Of a stretch of 64,000 nt of DNA, positions 18,516 through 27,000 are shown piece by piece. The notes beneath the pieces are model-generated. The model searched no databases. It was given only the letters and a program-made list of their open reading frames with translations, and had not been told where the DNA came from. The position numbers and the translations under genes were made by a program. Location: assembly GCF_000379525.1 (NCBI RefSeq), contig NZ_KB902363.1:111618-175617 (forward strand). Reading direction: 5' to 3'. The stretch's first letter is position 1, and every line of letters starts with the position of its first letter. This DNA is from Lamprocystis purpurea DSM 4197. Lineage in GTDB: Bacteria; Pseudomonadota; Gammaproteobacteria; Chromatiales; Chromatiaceae.

Positions 18516-20132
18516 CTAAGGGCCGAACACCGTGTCGAGCGCGCTCTGCCAAAGCGATTGGCCCAAGCCATAGCGCAGCGCGAGTGCCAACGGGATCGGT
18601 CCCTGGGAGACCAGGCGGTCATGAAAGGCCCGCTCGGCGAATCCCGCGCTGTCCAGCGCCTCCTGTTGCGCCCGCGCCGCTTCCAGCAGTTGCCAGCCGA
18701 GCACCGCGGCCAGCGCATCACCCGGAGCAAGTACGATACGTGCGAAAGCGGCCTCCGCGGCCGTCTCCGTGAGTCCGTGGGAACGCAGGCGCGCCAGGGC
18801 CTGATCGCTGCCGATGCGGCCGGTATGCAGGCCCAGGTCCACTGCGGCCCGCAGCAGGGAGTCGCGCCGGGCGATCAGTGCCCAACGGCGCCGGTCGCCC
18901 GCGTGACCACCCGAGCGTCCCAGCCGGCCCGTCAGATAGAGATGCCAGCCCCCGGTCAGTGAGACGGCGTTGGCGAGCCGACGCGGCAGGCGCCGCGCCC
19001 GCGCCGCGTCGGCGTAGGCCAGCAAGTGACTGCCGCCCCACCCGTTGGCGAGACAACGGTCGCGGATGCAGGCATCCGACTCGGTCTCGCTGCCGCCGGC
19101 GGACAGGTACAGGGTGCCCGTTCCATCCGCCGCCGGGAGGTAGTCCGTGTGGGCGCGCCGCGGCCCTGTGCAGGCCGGGCGCAGATCGATGCGCAGGGGG
19201 GCGTCGGGCAGGGTGACGAGGCCGCTCGCGGTGAGTTCGGCCGCGAGTTCCTCAGCACGGACGCGATACTGTTGCAGTCGGGGTGAAGCCGCGGCCGGCA
19301 CTCCGGATTCCGACCCGGCATCCTGACTCCGGTCGCCAGTCCGGTCGTCGGCCAAGCGCTCGAGTTCGGCTTCAGTCGCGCGCAGCATCCCGGCAATGGG
19401 GTCACCCAGGGTTGCCGGATCGCAGTCGATGCAATGGAGATAGCGTAACCGCAGTTGCAGATGTGCGCTCCCGCAGCCGGGTTCCCCTTGTGCCCCTGTG
19501 GCCAACTCGGTGGTCAGCGCGTGGCTGAAACTGGCCAAGGCATTGGCAGCCGACTCCGCAAGTGTTCCCAGTTCGTGGAATGCGCGGGTGCGGCCGCGCA
19601 GCCAGATGGTCCGTGCCAGGTGGCGCAGATAGCAGCATCCGCCGGCGGCCTCCGCGGCGGCGACGCGCACCAGGGGTGCGCTGAGCGCCGCCGCCGTCTC
19701 CCGCAGTTGGGCCTGGGCCTGGCGCAGGTGTTCCGGTATCTGTTCCAGGAGCTGGGGCAGGGCGCCGTCCAGCGCCCGCGTCGGGTCCAGGGTCAGGCGG
19801 TCGATCTCCGCGACCGGCAGAAAGTGCAGGGGGTCGAGCCAGCGCCAGTCGCGCGTCAGGGACTCCAAGTGCTCGATCCGCGCGGCCCCGACGAGCAGTT
19901 CGTAATCCAGTTGCCGATCCGCGTCCAGCGCGGTGAATGCGACCTCATCCAGGCCCAGGATCAGGGCCTCGATCCAGCCGCACAGGGCGGCCAGATCATC
20001 GTCCTCTTGCGGCGGGAGCACGCGGCCCGACACCGGGAAGCCAAGTTCCATGGCGCGATCCGGGTGGTAGCGAAACCACCCTTCGTAGAACTCCGCGACG
20101 ACCGCGTCGAATGCGGCCGCCGCTTCAAGCAT
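18516..20132 (-). CDS. DUF885-like protein lacking the expected metal site
   Basis: 538 residues. The N-terminus (AEFYEGWFRYHPDRAMELGF) and overall size resemble DUF885 proteins, which are putative metalloproteases with a HExxxGHH-type motif. At the corresponding place this protein reads CLANGWGGSHLLAYAD, with no HExxH, so it is probably non-catalytic or diverged. ATG 20132 is preferred over GTG 20171; it overlaps the OsmC stop by 8 bases, implying coupling. No signal peptide is seen. The function is unknown. Confidence 0.6.
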   Translation of the reverse strand: MLEAAAAFDAVVAEFYEGWFRYHPDRAMELGFPVSGRVLPPQEDDDLAALCGWIEALILGLDEVAFTALDADRQLDYELLVGAARIEHLESLTRDWRWLDPLHFLPVAEIDRLTLDPTRALDGALPQLLEQIPEHLRQAQAQLRETAAALSAPLVRVAAAEAAGGCCYLRHLARTIWLRGRTRAFHELGTLAESAANALASFSHALTTELATGAQGEPGCGSAHLQLRLRYLHCIDCDPATLGDPIAGMLRATEAELERLADDRTGDRSQDAGSESGVPAAASPRLQQYRVRAEELAAELTASGLVTLPDAPLRIDLRPACTGPRRAHTDYLPAADGTGTLYLSAGGSETESDACIRDRCLANGWGGSHLLAYADAARARRLPRRLANAVSLTGGWHLYLTGRLGRSGGHAGDRRRWALIARRDSLLRAAVDLGLHTGRIGSDQALARLRSHGLTETAAEAAFARIVLAPGDALAAVLGWQLLEAARAQQEALDSAGFAERAFHDRLVSQGPIPLALALRYGLGQSLWQSALDTVFGP

Positions 20133-20541
20133 CGCGGATCTCAAAGTCGTGGGTGACAGTGGCGACGGCACCGAGCATGATAGAGGCTGAGCAATACTTG
20201 TCGGCGCTCAGCTTGATCGCACGCTCCACTTGGCGGGGGTCCAGGCCACGTCCGGTCAGGATGAAGTGGGCATGGATGCTGGTGAAAACCTTGGGGTCGG
20301 CGGGTGCCCGCTCGGCGGTCAGTTCGAGCACGCAATCGGTGACCTGCTGCCGCGCCTTGCGCAGGATCGAGAGCACGTCGAACTCGGTGCAGCCGCCCAT
20401 CCCCAACAGCAGCAACTCCATCGGGCGTACCCCGACATTGCGCCCGCCCGCGTCCGGCGGACCGTCCATGACGATCCCATGTCCTGATTCGGACTCGCCG
20501 AGCATGGCAACCCCATCGATCCACTTCACCCGAGCCTTCAT
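20125..20541 (-). CDS. OsmC family protein
   Basis: 138 residues from ATG 20541, which has AGGGGG just upstream. VRPMELLLLGMGGCTEFDVLSIL contains the conserved cysteine of OsmC/YhfA proteins, and KYCSASIMLGA the second. OsmC proteins reduce organic hydroperoxides through two cysteines; the YhfA branch next to crp is less well characterised. It is divergent from crp, the neighbourhood also seen around yhfA in other gammaproteobacteria. Confidence 0.88.
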   Translation of the reverse strand: MKARVKWIDGVAMLGESESGHGIVMDGPPDAGGRNVGVRPMELLLLGMGGCTEFDVLSILRKARQQVTDCVLELTAERAPADPKVFTSIHAHFILTGRGLDPRQVERAIKLSADKYCSASIMLGAVATVTHDFEIRDA

Positions 20542-20697
20542 GAACACCCCCTGAGCAACCGATCCGTGACGCCGCCGCGGCGTCCGTACTGACGCCGCAG
20601 GCTACCATAGTTCGACAAGGCGCAGATGCTCGCCTAAGATTCCAGATTAACTCGCGCGTTGCCCCGCAGCGCCATTGCCCCACGAAGGCCGCGACCG

Positions 20698-21351
20698 ATG
20701 ACTATCCTGATCCCACCCAAGCAAGAACCCCGCTGGCTTCAGCCATTCCTGTCTTACTGTCATACCAAGTCCTACGACAAGAACGTGGACTTCATCCGCG
20801 TCGGGGAGCCGGCAGAGAGCATTTATTACCTGATCGAGGGCTCGGTGGCCGCCGTTATCGACGACGAAGAGCGCCGCGAACTCTTGTTGGCCTATATCAA
20901 CAAGGGTGAGTTCATCGGTGAAATGGGGTTGTTCATGCCGATGAACACCCGCAGCGTCATCGTGCGAACCCGCATCAAATGCAAGGTTGCGGAGATCACC
21001 TATCAGCGTCTCGACCGGCTGCTCGATAACGAACTGAAGGATGTGGCAAAGGAATTCCTCTATGCCGTCGGTCTGCAACTCTCCACGCGGTTGCGGCAAA
21101 CCAGCCGTAAAGTCGGACACTTGGCCTTCCTCGACGTGACCGGGCGGATCGCCGGTACCTTGCTTGATTTGTGTAAGCAGCCGGACGCCATGACGCATCC
21201 GGACGGCATGCAGATCCGCATTACGCGCCAGGAGATCGGGCGCATCGTCGGCTGTTCCCGTGAGATGGCCGGGCGGGTGTTGAAGAGCCTGGAGGAACAG
21301 GGGTTGATCAGCGTGGCGGGTAAGACGATCGTCGTCTTCGGCACCCGCTAG
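20698..21351 (+). CDS. crp: cAMP-activated transcriptional regulator, Crp/Vfr family
   Basis: 217 residues. The cNMP-binding domain has GEFIGEMGLF and RSVIVRTR, close to the cAMP pocket of E. coli CRP. The C-terminal winged helix has the recognition segment TRQEIGRIVGCSREMAGRVLKSL. ATG 20698 (MTILIPP) is chosen; 13 upstream codons are not family-like. Divergence from the OsmC gene and convergence on trpC reproduce the vfr-trpC arrangement of Pseudomonas, so a Vfr-like global regulator is likely. Confidence 0.92.
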   Translation: MTILIPPKQEPRWLQPFLSYCHTKSYDKNVDFIRVGEPAESIYYLIEGSVAAVIDDEERRELLLAYINKGEFIGEMGLFMPMNTRSVIVRTRIKCKVAEITYQRLDRLLDNELKDVAKEFLYAVGLQLSTRLRQTSRKVGHLAFLDVTGRIAGTLLDLCKQPDAMTHPDGMQIRITRQEIGRIVGCSREMAGRVLKSLEEQGLISVAGKTIVVFGTR

Positions 21352-21364
21352 GATGCGCTTCGCA

Positions 21365-22162
21365 TCAGAAAAACAACCGCCGCAGTTCGGTTCCCGGGTC
21401 GGGGGCGCGCATGAAGGCTTCGCCGACCAGGAAGGCGTGGACCCCATGGCTGCGCATCAGGGTGACTGATTCCGCGCTCAGGATGCCGCTCTCGGTCACC
21501 AGCAACCGGTCGGCGGGCACCGCGTCCAGCAATTCCAGCGTGGTGTCCAGGGTTACTTCGAAGGTGCGCAAATTCCGGTTGTTGATCCCGATCAGCCGGC
21601 CCGGCACGGCTAGTGCGCGGGACAACTCGGCGGCGTCGTGCACCTCTACCAGTACATCCATGCCCAGTCCCTGGGCCAGGGTGCTCAGGTCGCGTAACCG
21701 CGCATCGTCCAGGCAGGCCGCGATCAGCAGGATGCAATCCGCGCCGATCGCGCGCGCCTCATACACCTGGTAGGGGTCGATGATGAAATCCTTGCGGATC
21801 ACCGGCAAGCCGCAGGCGGCGCGCGCCTCGACGAGATAGGCATCGCTGCCCTGGAAGAAATCGATGTCGGTCAGTACCGACAGGCAGGCGGCCCCGCCGC
21901 ACTCGTAACTCGCCGCGATCATCGCCGGAGCAAAATCCGCCCGCAGCACCCCCTTGCTCGGACTGGCGCGTTTGATCTCGGCGATCACCGCCGGCTGGCC
22001 AGCCGCGATGCGTGTTTCCAGGGCCGCGGCGAAGCCGCGTACCGGTGGTGCCGTGGCCAGCCGGGCCTGAAGCGCGGTCAGCGGCAGGTGTGCGGCGCGA
22101 GCCGCCACCTCCGCGACCTTGCGATGACAAATCTTTTTCAGGATATCAGGGGTTCCGGGCAT
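21365..22162 (-). CDS. trpC: Indole-3-glycerol phosphate synthase
   Basis: 265 residues. IGPS motifs: [49 protein letters not shown] and LLVTESGI. It closes the indole ring in tryptophan synthesis. The ATG at 22162 is chosen; the longer open frame reaches into a dispersed repeat and is not family sequence. It is monofunctional (no TrpF fusion). It lies downstream of trpD but is separated by a roughly 250-base repeat-bearing gap. Confidence 0.96.
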   Translation of the reverse strand: MPGTPDILKKICHRKVAEVAARAAHLPLTALQARLATAPPVRGFAAALETRIAAGQPAVIAEIKRASPSKGVLRADFAPAMIAASYECGGAACLSVLTDIDFFQGSDAYLVEARAACGLPVIRKDFIIDPYQVYEARAIGADCILLIAACLDDARLRDLSTLAQGLGMDVLVEVHDAAELSRALAVPGRLIGINNRNLRTFEVTLDTTLELLDAVPADRLLVTESGILSAESVTLMRSHGVHAFLVGEAFMRAPDPGTELRRLFF

Positions 22163-22201
22163 GGCTGAGGCATCTCGTGCTGAACGGAAGACCGGCTCCG
22201 C

Positions 22202-22361
22202 TGTAGGGTGGATAAGGCGCGCCGCTCGGTGTCCGGGACCCGGCACGGCGGTCGCGCGCGCCGCATCCACCCAGGGCCGTGCGATGCCGCCCAAATTTGG
22301 AATGGCTGGCAGGGCGTTCTATCTTAGGCGCTGGATTCCGGCATCCTGCCGGAATGACGGT
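22202..22361. repeat. Dispersed repeats inserted between trpD and trpC
   Basis: Bases 22202-22272 carry GTAGGGTGGATAAGGCGCGC and its inverse side GCGCCGCATCCACC, the same family as at 26915-27000 and 61972-62088, including the distal flank with TTTGGAATGGCTGG near 22297. Bases 22333-22361 carry the palindrome ATTCCGGCATCCTGCCGGAAT, also present at 45330. Together they enlarge the trpD-trpC gap. Confidence 0.75.
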
Positions 22362-22410
22362 GCAACTTACGTTGGAGCCGGGTACCAACACAGGAAGTTC
22401 CGGCATTCGC

Positions 22411-23433
22411 CTAGGCCATGGTCGCGGTCAGCACAACCAGCGACTCCAGCCGCCGTAGTGCCTCGCCGCTCGCGATGGCGGCATCCGCCAGCCGGACCCC
22501 ATCCGCCAGGGTCGCCGCCCGCCCCGCGGCATAGATCGCGGCGCCCGCGTTCAGCATCACGATGTCACGCGGTGGGCCAGGCTCGTTGGCGAGCACACCG
22601 CGCAGCATGAGCAGACTGGCGGCCGGATCGGCGACGCGGATGCGGTCGAGCCCGGCGCGGGGTAAACCGAAGTCATCCGGACTGATCCGGTAGCGGCTGA
22701 TCACCCCATCCTTGAGTTCAGCCACCTGCGTCTCAGCCCCGATACTGATCTCATCCAGACCATCACGGGCATGGACCACCAGCACATGCCGGCTGCCCAA
22801 GCGCTGCAGGACCTCCGCCAGGGGCTGGAGCAGTGACTCGCTGAAGACCCCGAGCAACTGATTGGGCACGCCGGCCGGGTTGGTCAGCGGACCCAGGACA
22901 TTGAAGACCGTGCGCACGCCCAGTTCCCGCCGCGGTCCGATGGCGTGCTTCATCGCGCTGTGATGGCCGGGGGCGAACATGAATCCGACGCCCACCTCGC
23001 GCACGCAACGTGCGACCTGCGCCGGGTTGAGATCGAGGCGCACCCCCGCCGCCTCCAGGACATCCGCCGCACCCGACTTGCTCGACACCGAGCGGTTGCC
23101 GTGTTTGGCCACATGGCAGCCCGCGGCCGCGGCCACGAACATCGCGGTGGTGGAGACGTTGAAGGTGCCGCTGGCGTCTCCGCCGGTGCCGACGATATCT
23201 ACCGGGAAGTCGAGCCCGGTGATATCCACCCCCGTCGCCAGTTCGCGCATCACGCCGGCGGCCGCCGCGATCTCCGCAACCGATTCGCCCTTCATGCGCA
23301 GCGCCACCAGAAACCCGGCGATCTGCGCCGCGGTCGCTCCGCCGGTCATGATGGTACGCATCACCAATGTCATCTGCGCGCTGTCGAGGTTCTTCCCCTC
23401 CACGCAGGAGGTAATCGCCGACTTGATATCCAT
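22411..23433 (-). CDS. trpD: Anthranilate phosphoribosyltransferase
   Basis: 340 residues. PRPP and metal-binding motifs are intact: [58 protein letters not shown] and [12 protein letters not shown]. It transfers phosphoribose to anthranilate. It starts 7 bases after the trpG stop, so trpG-trpD are coupled. Confidence 0.97.
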   Translation of the reverse strand: MDIKSAITSCVEGKNLDSAQMTLVMRTIMTGGATAAQIAGFLVALRMKGESVAEIAAAAGVMRELATGVDITGLDFPVDIVGTGGDASGTFNVSTTAMFVAAAAGCHVAKHGNRSVSSKSGAADVLEAAGVRLDLNPAQVARCVREVGVGFMFAPGHHSAMKHAIGPRRELGVRTVFNVLGPLTNPAGVPNQLLGVFSESLLQPLAEVLQRLGSRHVLVVHARDGLDEISIGAETQVAELKDGVISRYRISPDDFGLPRAGLDRIRVADPAASLLMLRGVLANEPGPPRDIVMLNAGAAIYAAGRAATLADGVRLADAAIASGEALRRLESLVVLTATMA

Positions 23434-23440
23434 CGGTTAC

Positions 23441-24022
23441 TCAGCGTCCCATGATGAAATTCTTAAGCAAATCATGGCCCTGTTGCGTCAGGATCGATTC
23501 TGGGTGGAACTGGACCCCCTGAATCGGGAGCGTGCGATGGCGCACGCCCATGATCTCGTCGGGTGCGCCCGCCTCGGTCTGCGTCCAGGCGGTCATCTCC
23601 AGACAGTCCGGGAGACGGTCGCGCGCGATCACCAGCGAGTGGTAGCGGGTCGCCTCGCAGGGGTTCGCCAGCCCGCTGAACACCCCTTGATTGCGATGGT
23701 GCACCGGTGAGGTCTTGCCGTGCATCACCCGGCGAGCCTTGACGATCTGCCCGCCGAAGGCCTGGCCGATCGATTGGTGCCCCAGGCAGACCCCCAGGAT
23801 CGGTACCCGCCCCGCCATTGCCTGGATCAGCGGCACCGAAATCCCGGCCTCGTTCGGGGTGCAGGGACCGGGGGAGATCACGATCTGCTCCGGATTCAGC
23901 GCGGCCACCTGCGCCACGCTCAGCTCATCGTTACGCACCACCCGCACCTCGGCCCCCAACTCGCCCAGATACTGGACCAGGTTGTAGGTGAAAGAGTCGT
24001 AGTTGTCGATCATCAACAGCAT
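23441..24022 (-). CDS. trpG: Anthranilate/aminodeoxychorismate synthase glutamine amidotransferase subunit
   Basis: 193-residue class I glutamine amidotransferase with [15 protein letters not shown], the nucleophile elbow [15 protein letters not shown] and the His-Glu pair in [10 protein letters not shown]. It supplies ammonia to TrpE and commonly also serves PabB. It is coupled to trpD. trpE is not in the window; the upstream neighbour is an unrelated secreted protein. Confidence 0.95.
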   Translation of the reverse strand: MLLMIDNYDSFTYNLVQYLGELGAEVRVVRNDELSVAQVAALNPEQIVISPGPCTPNEAGISVPLIQAMAGRVPILGVCLGHQSIGQAFGGQIVKARRVMHGKTSPVHHRNQGVFSGLANPCEATRYHSLVIARDRLPDCLEMTAWTQTEAGAPDEIMGVRHRTLPIQGVQFHPESILTQQGHDLLKNFIMGR

Positions 24023-24052
24023 TTCGAAGGTTCCCTGGGAGGTGGGAGCGTC

Positions 24053-24724
24053 TTACTTACGCACGGGCTCACTTGGTACCAACGGCTTGGTGAGGCCGCC
24101 CGGCTTGGGTTCGTCTGCCGGTGTGGTCGCTGGCTTGGGCTGGAACGGCCCACTCTTGGCGCCGGCGATGCCGGTGCCGAGCATGTTGACCGCTTCGGCG
24201 CTCTTGCCCGGGATCTCGAAGCGCATCTCCGGCCAGATGGCAAGGCCTTTGGCGGCGGACACGGTCCCGCCGGTCGCTTGATCGATGGTGGTCCCGCTCA
24301 GCGCGGTGCGCACGATGAGGTCGCTCTCGCCGGTGATGCCGGTGAGTTTGCCGGTGCCGCCGGTCAGTTTGAAGGTGCCGGTGCAGGAGCCGGGCTCGCC
24401 GTCACAGGTGAACTCGGCATAAATATAGTCGCCGGTCGGGCTTTCGATGGTGCAGTAGCCTTGGCCCTTGATGGTGTTGGCGAGGATTTCGGTGATCTGG
24501 GTCGAGGGGCAGGTGAACAGGGCGGCGTCCAGGAGTCCCTGGCCGTGCTCGATGTACATAATGCCCTCGAAGGTGCCGATGAACTGGAGTTTGTCCACGG
24601 CCACCTGGTAAATCTGACCGTTGGCCTCCCAGGGGGCGAGGATTTTGGCCGTGCCCTGCTCCGCCCACGCAGGGAGGGCGGCGGCGAGGCCGGCGAGGGC
24701 GAGCAGTGTGACGCGTTTGACCAT
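24053..24724 (-). CDS. Predicted secreted protein of unknown function
   Basis: 223 residues from ATG 24724. A clear signal peptide (VKRVTLLALAGLAAALPAWA) should be cleaved near residue 21. The mature part is rich in beta-type segments with Gly/Thr repeats (GTFKLTGGTGKLTGITGES) and three cysteines in about 45 residues (TCPS, YCTIE, FTCDGEPGSC). The C-terminus is a low-complexity Pro/Lys tail. I do not recognise the family. It lies 30 bases upstream of trpG on the same strand. Confidence 0.7.
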   Translation of the reverse strand: MVKRVTLLALAGLAAALPAWAEQGTAKILAPWEANGQIYQVAVDKLQFIGTFEGIMYIEHGQGLLDAALFTCPSTQITEILANTIKGQGYCTIESPTGDYIYAEFTCDGEPGSCTGTFKLTGGTGKLTGITGESDLIVRTALSGTTIDQATGGTVSAAKGLAIWPEMRFEIPGKSAEAVNMLGTGIAGAKSGPFQPKPATTPADEPKPGGLTKPLVPSEPVRK

Positions 24725-24853
24725 GAAAGGACCTGTTGGACGGTAGTGCGCGGGCGCTGGGCAGTTTGAACGGGCCAAGTCTGCCGCCGCGCCGATGACC
24801 GGATGTTCCGGCTTGGCGGCCGGCATGCCGATCAAGACCGCGGCGTTGCCGCG

Positions 24854-25114
24854 CTAGGGCGCCTGGTCGGGCGCAGCGTCGGTGCCGGGCGCGATCTCCT
24901 CCAACTGTTCCATCGCCTCCACGGCCTCCTCGGGCGAGTCGGATTGGACGACCGCGAGGCACTCGGCGATGTAGTCCTCCATGTCCTCCGGGGCGACCTC
25001 ATCGTCGATCGCCATCTGGCGGCAGGCGTCCGCCGTGTCTTCGGCGAGGCTGAACACGGGGAAGGCCGCCGCCAGGAACAGGGCGAGGGGGAGTGCGGAA
25101 TGTAAACGCGTCAT
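24854..25114 (-). CDS. Small secreted acidic protein
   Basis: 86 residues with a signal peptide (LPLALFLAAAFPVFSLA). The mature region is short and very acidic, with cysteines in DACRQMA and IAECLAVV that could form a disulfide in a helical hairpin. TTGGAGCC lies upstream of the ATG. It resembles small periplasmic proteins of unknown function. It is on the same strand as the neighbouring secreted protein and may be co-expressed. Confidence 0.65.
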   Translation of the reverse strand: MTRLHSALPLALFLAAAFPVFSLAEDTADACRQMAIDDEVAPEDMEDYIAECLAVVQSDSPEEAVEAMEQLEEIAPGTDAAPDQAP

Positions 25115-25462
25115 TGTTGCTCGGCTCCAAAATCACGGGGTTTGCGCTCGGTGGCAGGACTCGCATCGGGTCCGCGGTAGCAGAACGGCGGTGCGGTGCG
25201 CTAGGCTTGAAGATGATAGCCTCCCTGGCCCCGTGCGGTAAATCGGCGCTCGTGTTAAAGCGTCGGCCTCCGGTCGCGTCGCCCGGGTCCCCGGAGGTTG
25301 AGTTCGCGTGGTACGAAGTTCTTCGGAAATCACCCTCAGCCCGCAGCACCGCATCATGGATAGCCCCGTGTTTCACCCCGTCTCGTCCACCCGCGGTTTG
25401 CGCCGACCCGTAGGCGACGCGGCTGATCCGCCGCGGGGTCTGACCCCACCGGCGCTCCAGCG
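25115..25462. other. Intergenic region with no recognised gene
   Basis: About 350 bases between divergent genes. Only a short GGGGTCTGACCCC palindrome near 25435, close to the RimB-type start, stands out. Confidence 0.5.
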
Positions 25463-25951
25463 ATGAGCATCCCCGCGCCCGCAGCGGCGGATCGCGCGGC
25501 GTTGCTGCTCGGCTGGCGCGAGTGGGCGGCCCTGCCGGACCTCGGGCTGACGCTGATCAAGGCAAAAGTGGACACCGGGGCGCGCACCTCCACCCTGCAC
25601 GCCTTCTACGTCGATCCCTTCGATCGGTGCGGTGTGCCCTGGGCCCGCTTCGGCGTCCATCCGTTGCGCGGACGCACCGACGTCGTGGTCCACGCCGAGG
25701 CGCCGGTCATCGATCGCCGCCAGGTCTCGGACTCCGGCGGACACCGCGAGCAGCGTTACGTGATCCTGACCCGATTGACGCTGGGCGGTGCGACTTGGCC
25801 CATCGAACTCGGCCTGTCCAACCGCGAGACCATGCTGTTTCGCATGTTGCTTGGACGCACCGCGTTTGCCGGACGCGCGCTGGTTGATCCCGGCCGCTCC
25901 TTTCTCACCGGGCGCCAGTCCCGTCCAGCCCGGCATTACGGGAGGGACTGA
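25463..25951 (+). CDS. RimK-associated retropepsin-like protein (RimB/DUF615-type zinc-protease family)
   Basis: 162 residues. LGWREWAALPDLGLTLIKAKVDTGARTSTLHA carries the DTGA aspartyl-protease-like motif (split here: KVDTGARTSTLHA), and NRETMLFRMLLGRTA is the conserved end. These retropepsin-like proteins are often linked to the glutamate ligase RimK. No RimK is encoded here, but the neighbourhood has an ATP-grasp gene. It converges on the Anbu gene, overlapping its 3' end by 16 bases. Confidence 0.85.
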   Translation: MSIPAPAAADRAALLLGWREWAALPDLGLTLIKAKVDTGARTSTLHAFYVDPFDRCGVPWARFGVHPLRGRTDVVVHAEAPVIDRRQVSDSGGHREQRYVILTRLTLGGATWPIELGLSNRETMLFRMLLGRTAFAGRALVDPGRSFLTGRQSRPARHYGRD

Positions 25952-26727
25952 CCCGCCGGAGCCGGCTCCGGCTGCTCGCCCATCGACTCCCAGTCGAAGC
26001 GCGGCAGGCCGTCGAAGACAGTGCGGATGCCCTGATTCCAACTGGTGGAAAGGGCGCGCAGGGCCGGGTGGTCGGCGGTGAGTTTGAGCCGGTGCGTCAG
26101 GGTCTGGGTGTCCTTGGCATAGATGGCGACCTCGAAGGGCGGTCCGACCGTGACATTGGAGCGGGAGGTGGCATCCAGCGAGACCACGCACAGCCGCGCC
26201 CCATCTTCCAATGAGAGCCCCGGCTTGGCGATGCGGTCCAGCGCCGGCTTGCCGTACTTGTTCTCCCCGATCTGCAGATAAGGCGTCTCGGGCGAGGCGG
26301 AGAAATAGTTACCCTGGGGGTAGATCAGATAGAGCCCATGCGGCTGCCCGGCGATCTGGCCGCCCAGGATTAGCGTGGTCCCGACGCTGACCCCGCTTTG
26401 GCTCAGCGCCGGACCATGGTCGCGCTGCACCCCCAGGCTGACCCGGCCCACGTAATCGGCCGCTTCGAAGAGATAATCGGCGGTCAGCAGGCCGCTCTCC
26501 TGGGCGCCCTGGCCCTGGGCGCGGTCGAGATCGCGGCGGATGCGGTTCATCACCTCCTGCGTCGTTGCCAGGTTGCCCGCGGACAACAGGATGAAGAGTC
26601 GGTCCGGTGCCGGCTGAAAGACATGGAGTTTGCTGAAGGTGGTGACATAGTCGATGCCCGCGTTGGTGCGGGAATCGGCCGCCATCACCAGACCCTCGTC
26701 GAGGGCAAGGCCGAGGCAATACGTCAT
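25936..26727 (-). CDS. Anbu-type proteasome-like peptidase
   Basis: 263 residues starting MTYCLGLALDEGLVMAADS; Thr2 would be the N-terminal nucleophile after Met removal, with ADSRTNAG as the conserved Asp region. It is longer than HslV and matches the ancestral beta-subunit (Anbu/BPH) family, which forms ring- or helix-shaped self-compartmentalising assemblies of unclear substrate. Anbu usually clusters with circularly permuted ATP-grasp, alpha-E and transglutaminase genes; the first two are found at 29.3-31.8 kb, separated by a GGDEF-EAL gene. Confidence 0.9.
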   Translation of the reverse strand: MTYCLGLALDEGLVMAADSRTNAGIDYVTTFSKLHVFQPAPDRLFILLSAGNLATTQEVMNRIRRDLDRAQGQGAQESGLLTADYLFEAADYVGRVSLGVQRDHGPALSQSGVSVGTTLILGGQIAGQPHGLYLIYPQGNYFSASPETPYLQIGENKYGKPALDRIAKPGLSLEDGARLCVVSLDATSRSNVTVGPPFEVAIYAKDTQTLTHRLKLTADHPALRALSTSWNQGIRTVFDGLPRFDWESMGEQPEPAPAGQSLP

Positions 26728-26865
26728 GGGGGTGTGGCCTGGTCAGGAACGTGGGGAGATGGTCGTTGGCCGGTGCGCCGACGGCGCCGCCGGGCGGGAG
26801 TCCGCGGTGTCCATTCAGGTCTACCATGGTGCGGCCGCGGCGTCGAGCGGCAGGGTGCGGCGACA

Positions 26866-27000
26866 GCAGTTCCAAATTTGGGTGGCCCCAGCCGGCAACC
26901 TGTCGGCGGTGAGGCCGATGGTGGATGCGCTACGCTTCTCCACCCTACAAAACCGGCTCCGCTGTAGGGTGAATAAGGCGCGCAGCATTCACCTTAGGGC
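26866..27000. repeat. Dispersed GGTGGATAAGG-type repeat overlapping the end of the GGDEF-EAL gene
   Basis: Shares TCCAAATTTGGG, GGTGGATGCGCTACGC and CTGTAGGGTGAATAAGGCGC with the elements at 22202 and 61972. It runs into the last codons of the GGDEF-EAL gene, supplying its C-terminal tail and stop codon. Confidence 0.75.
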
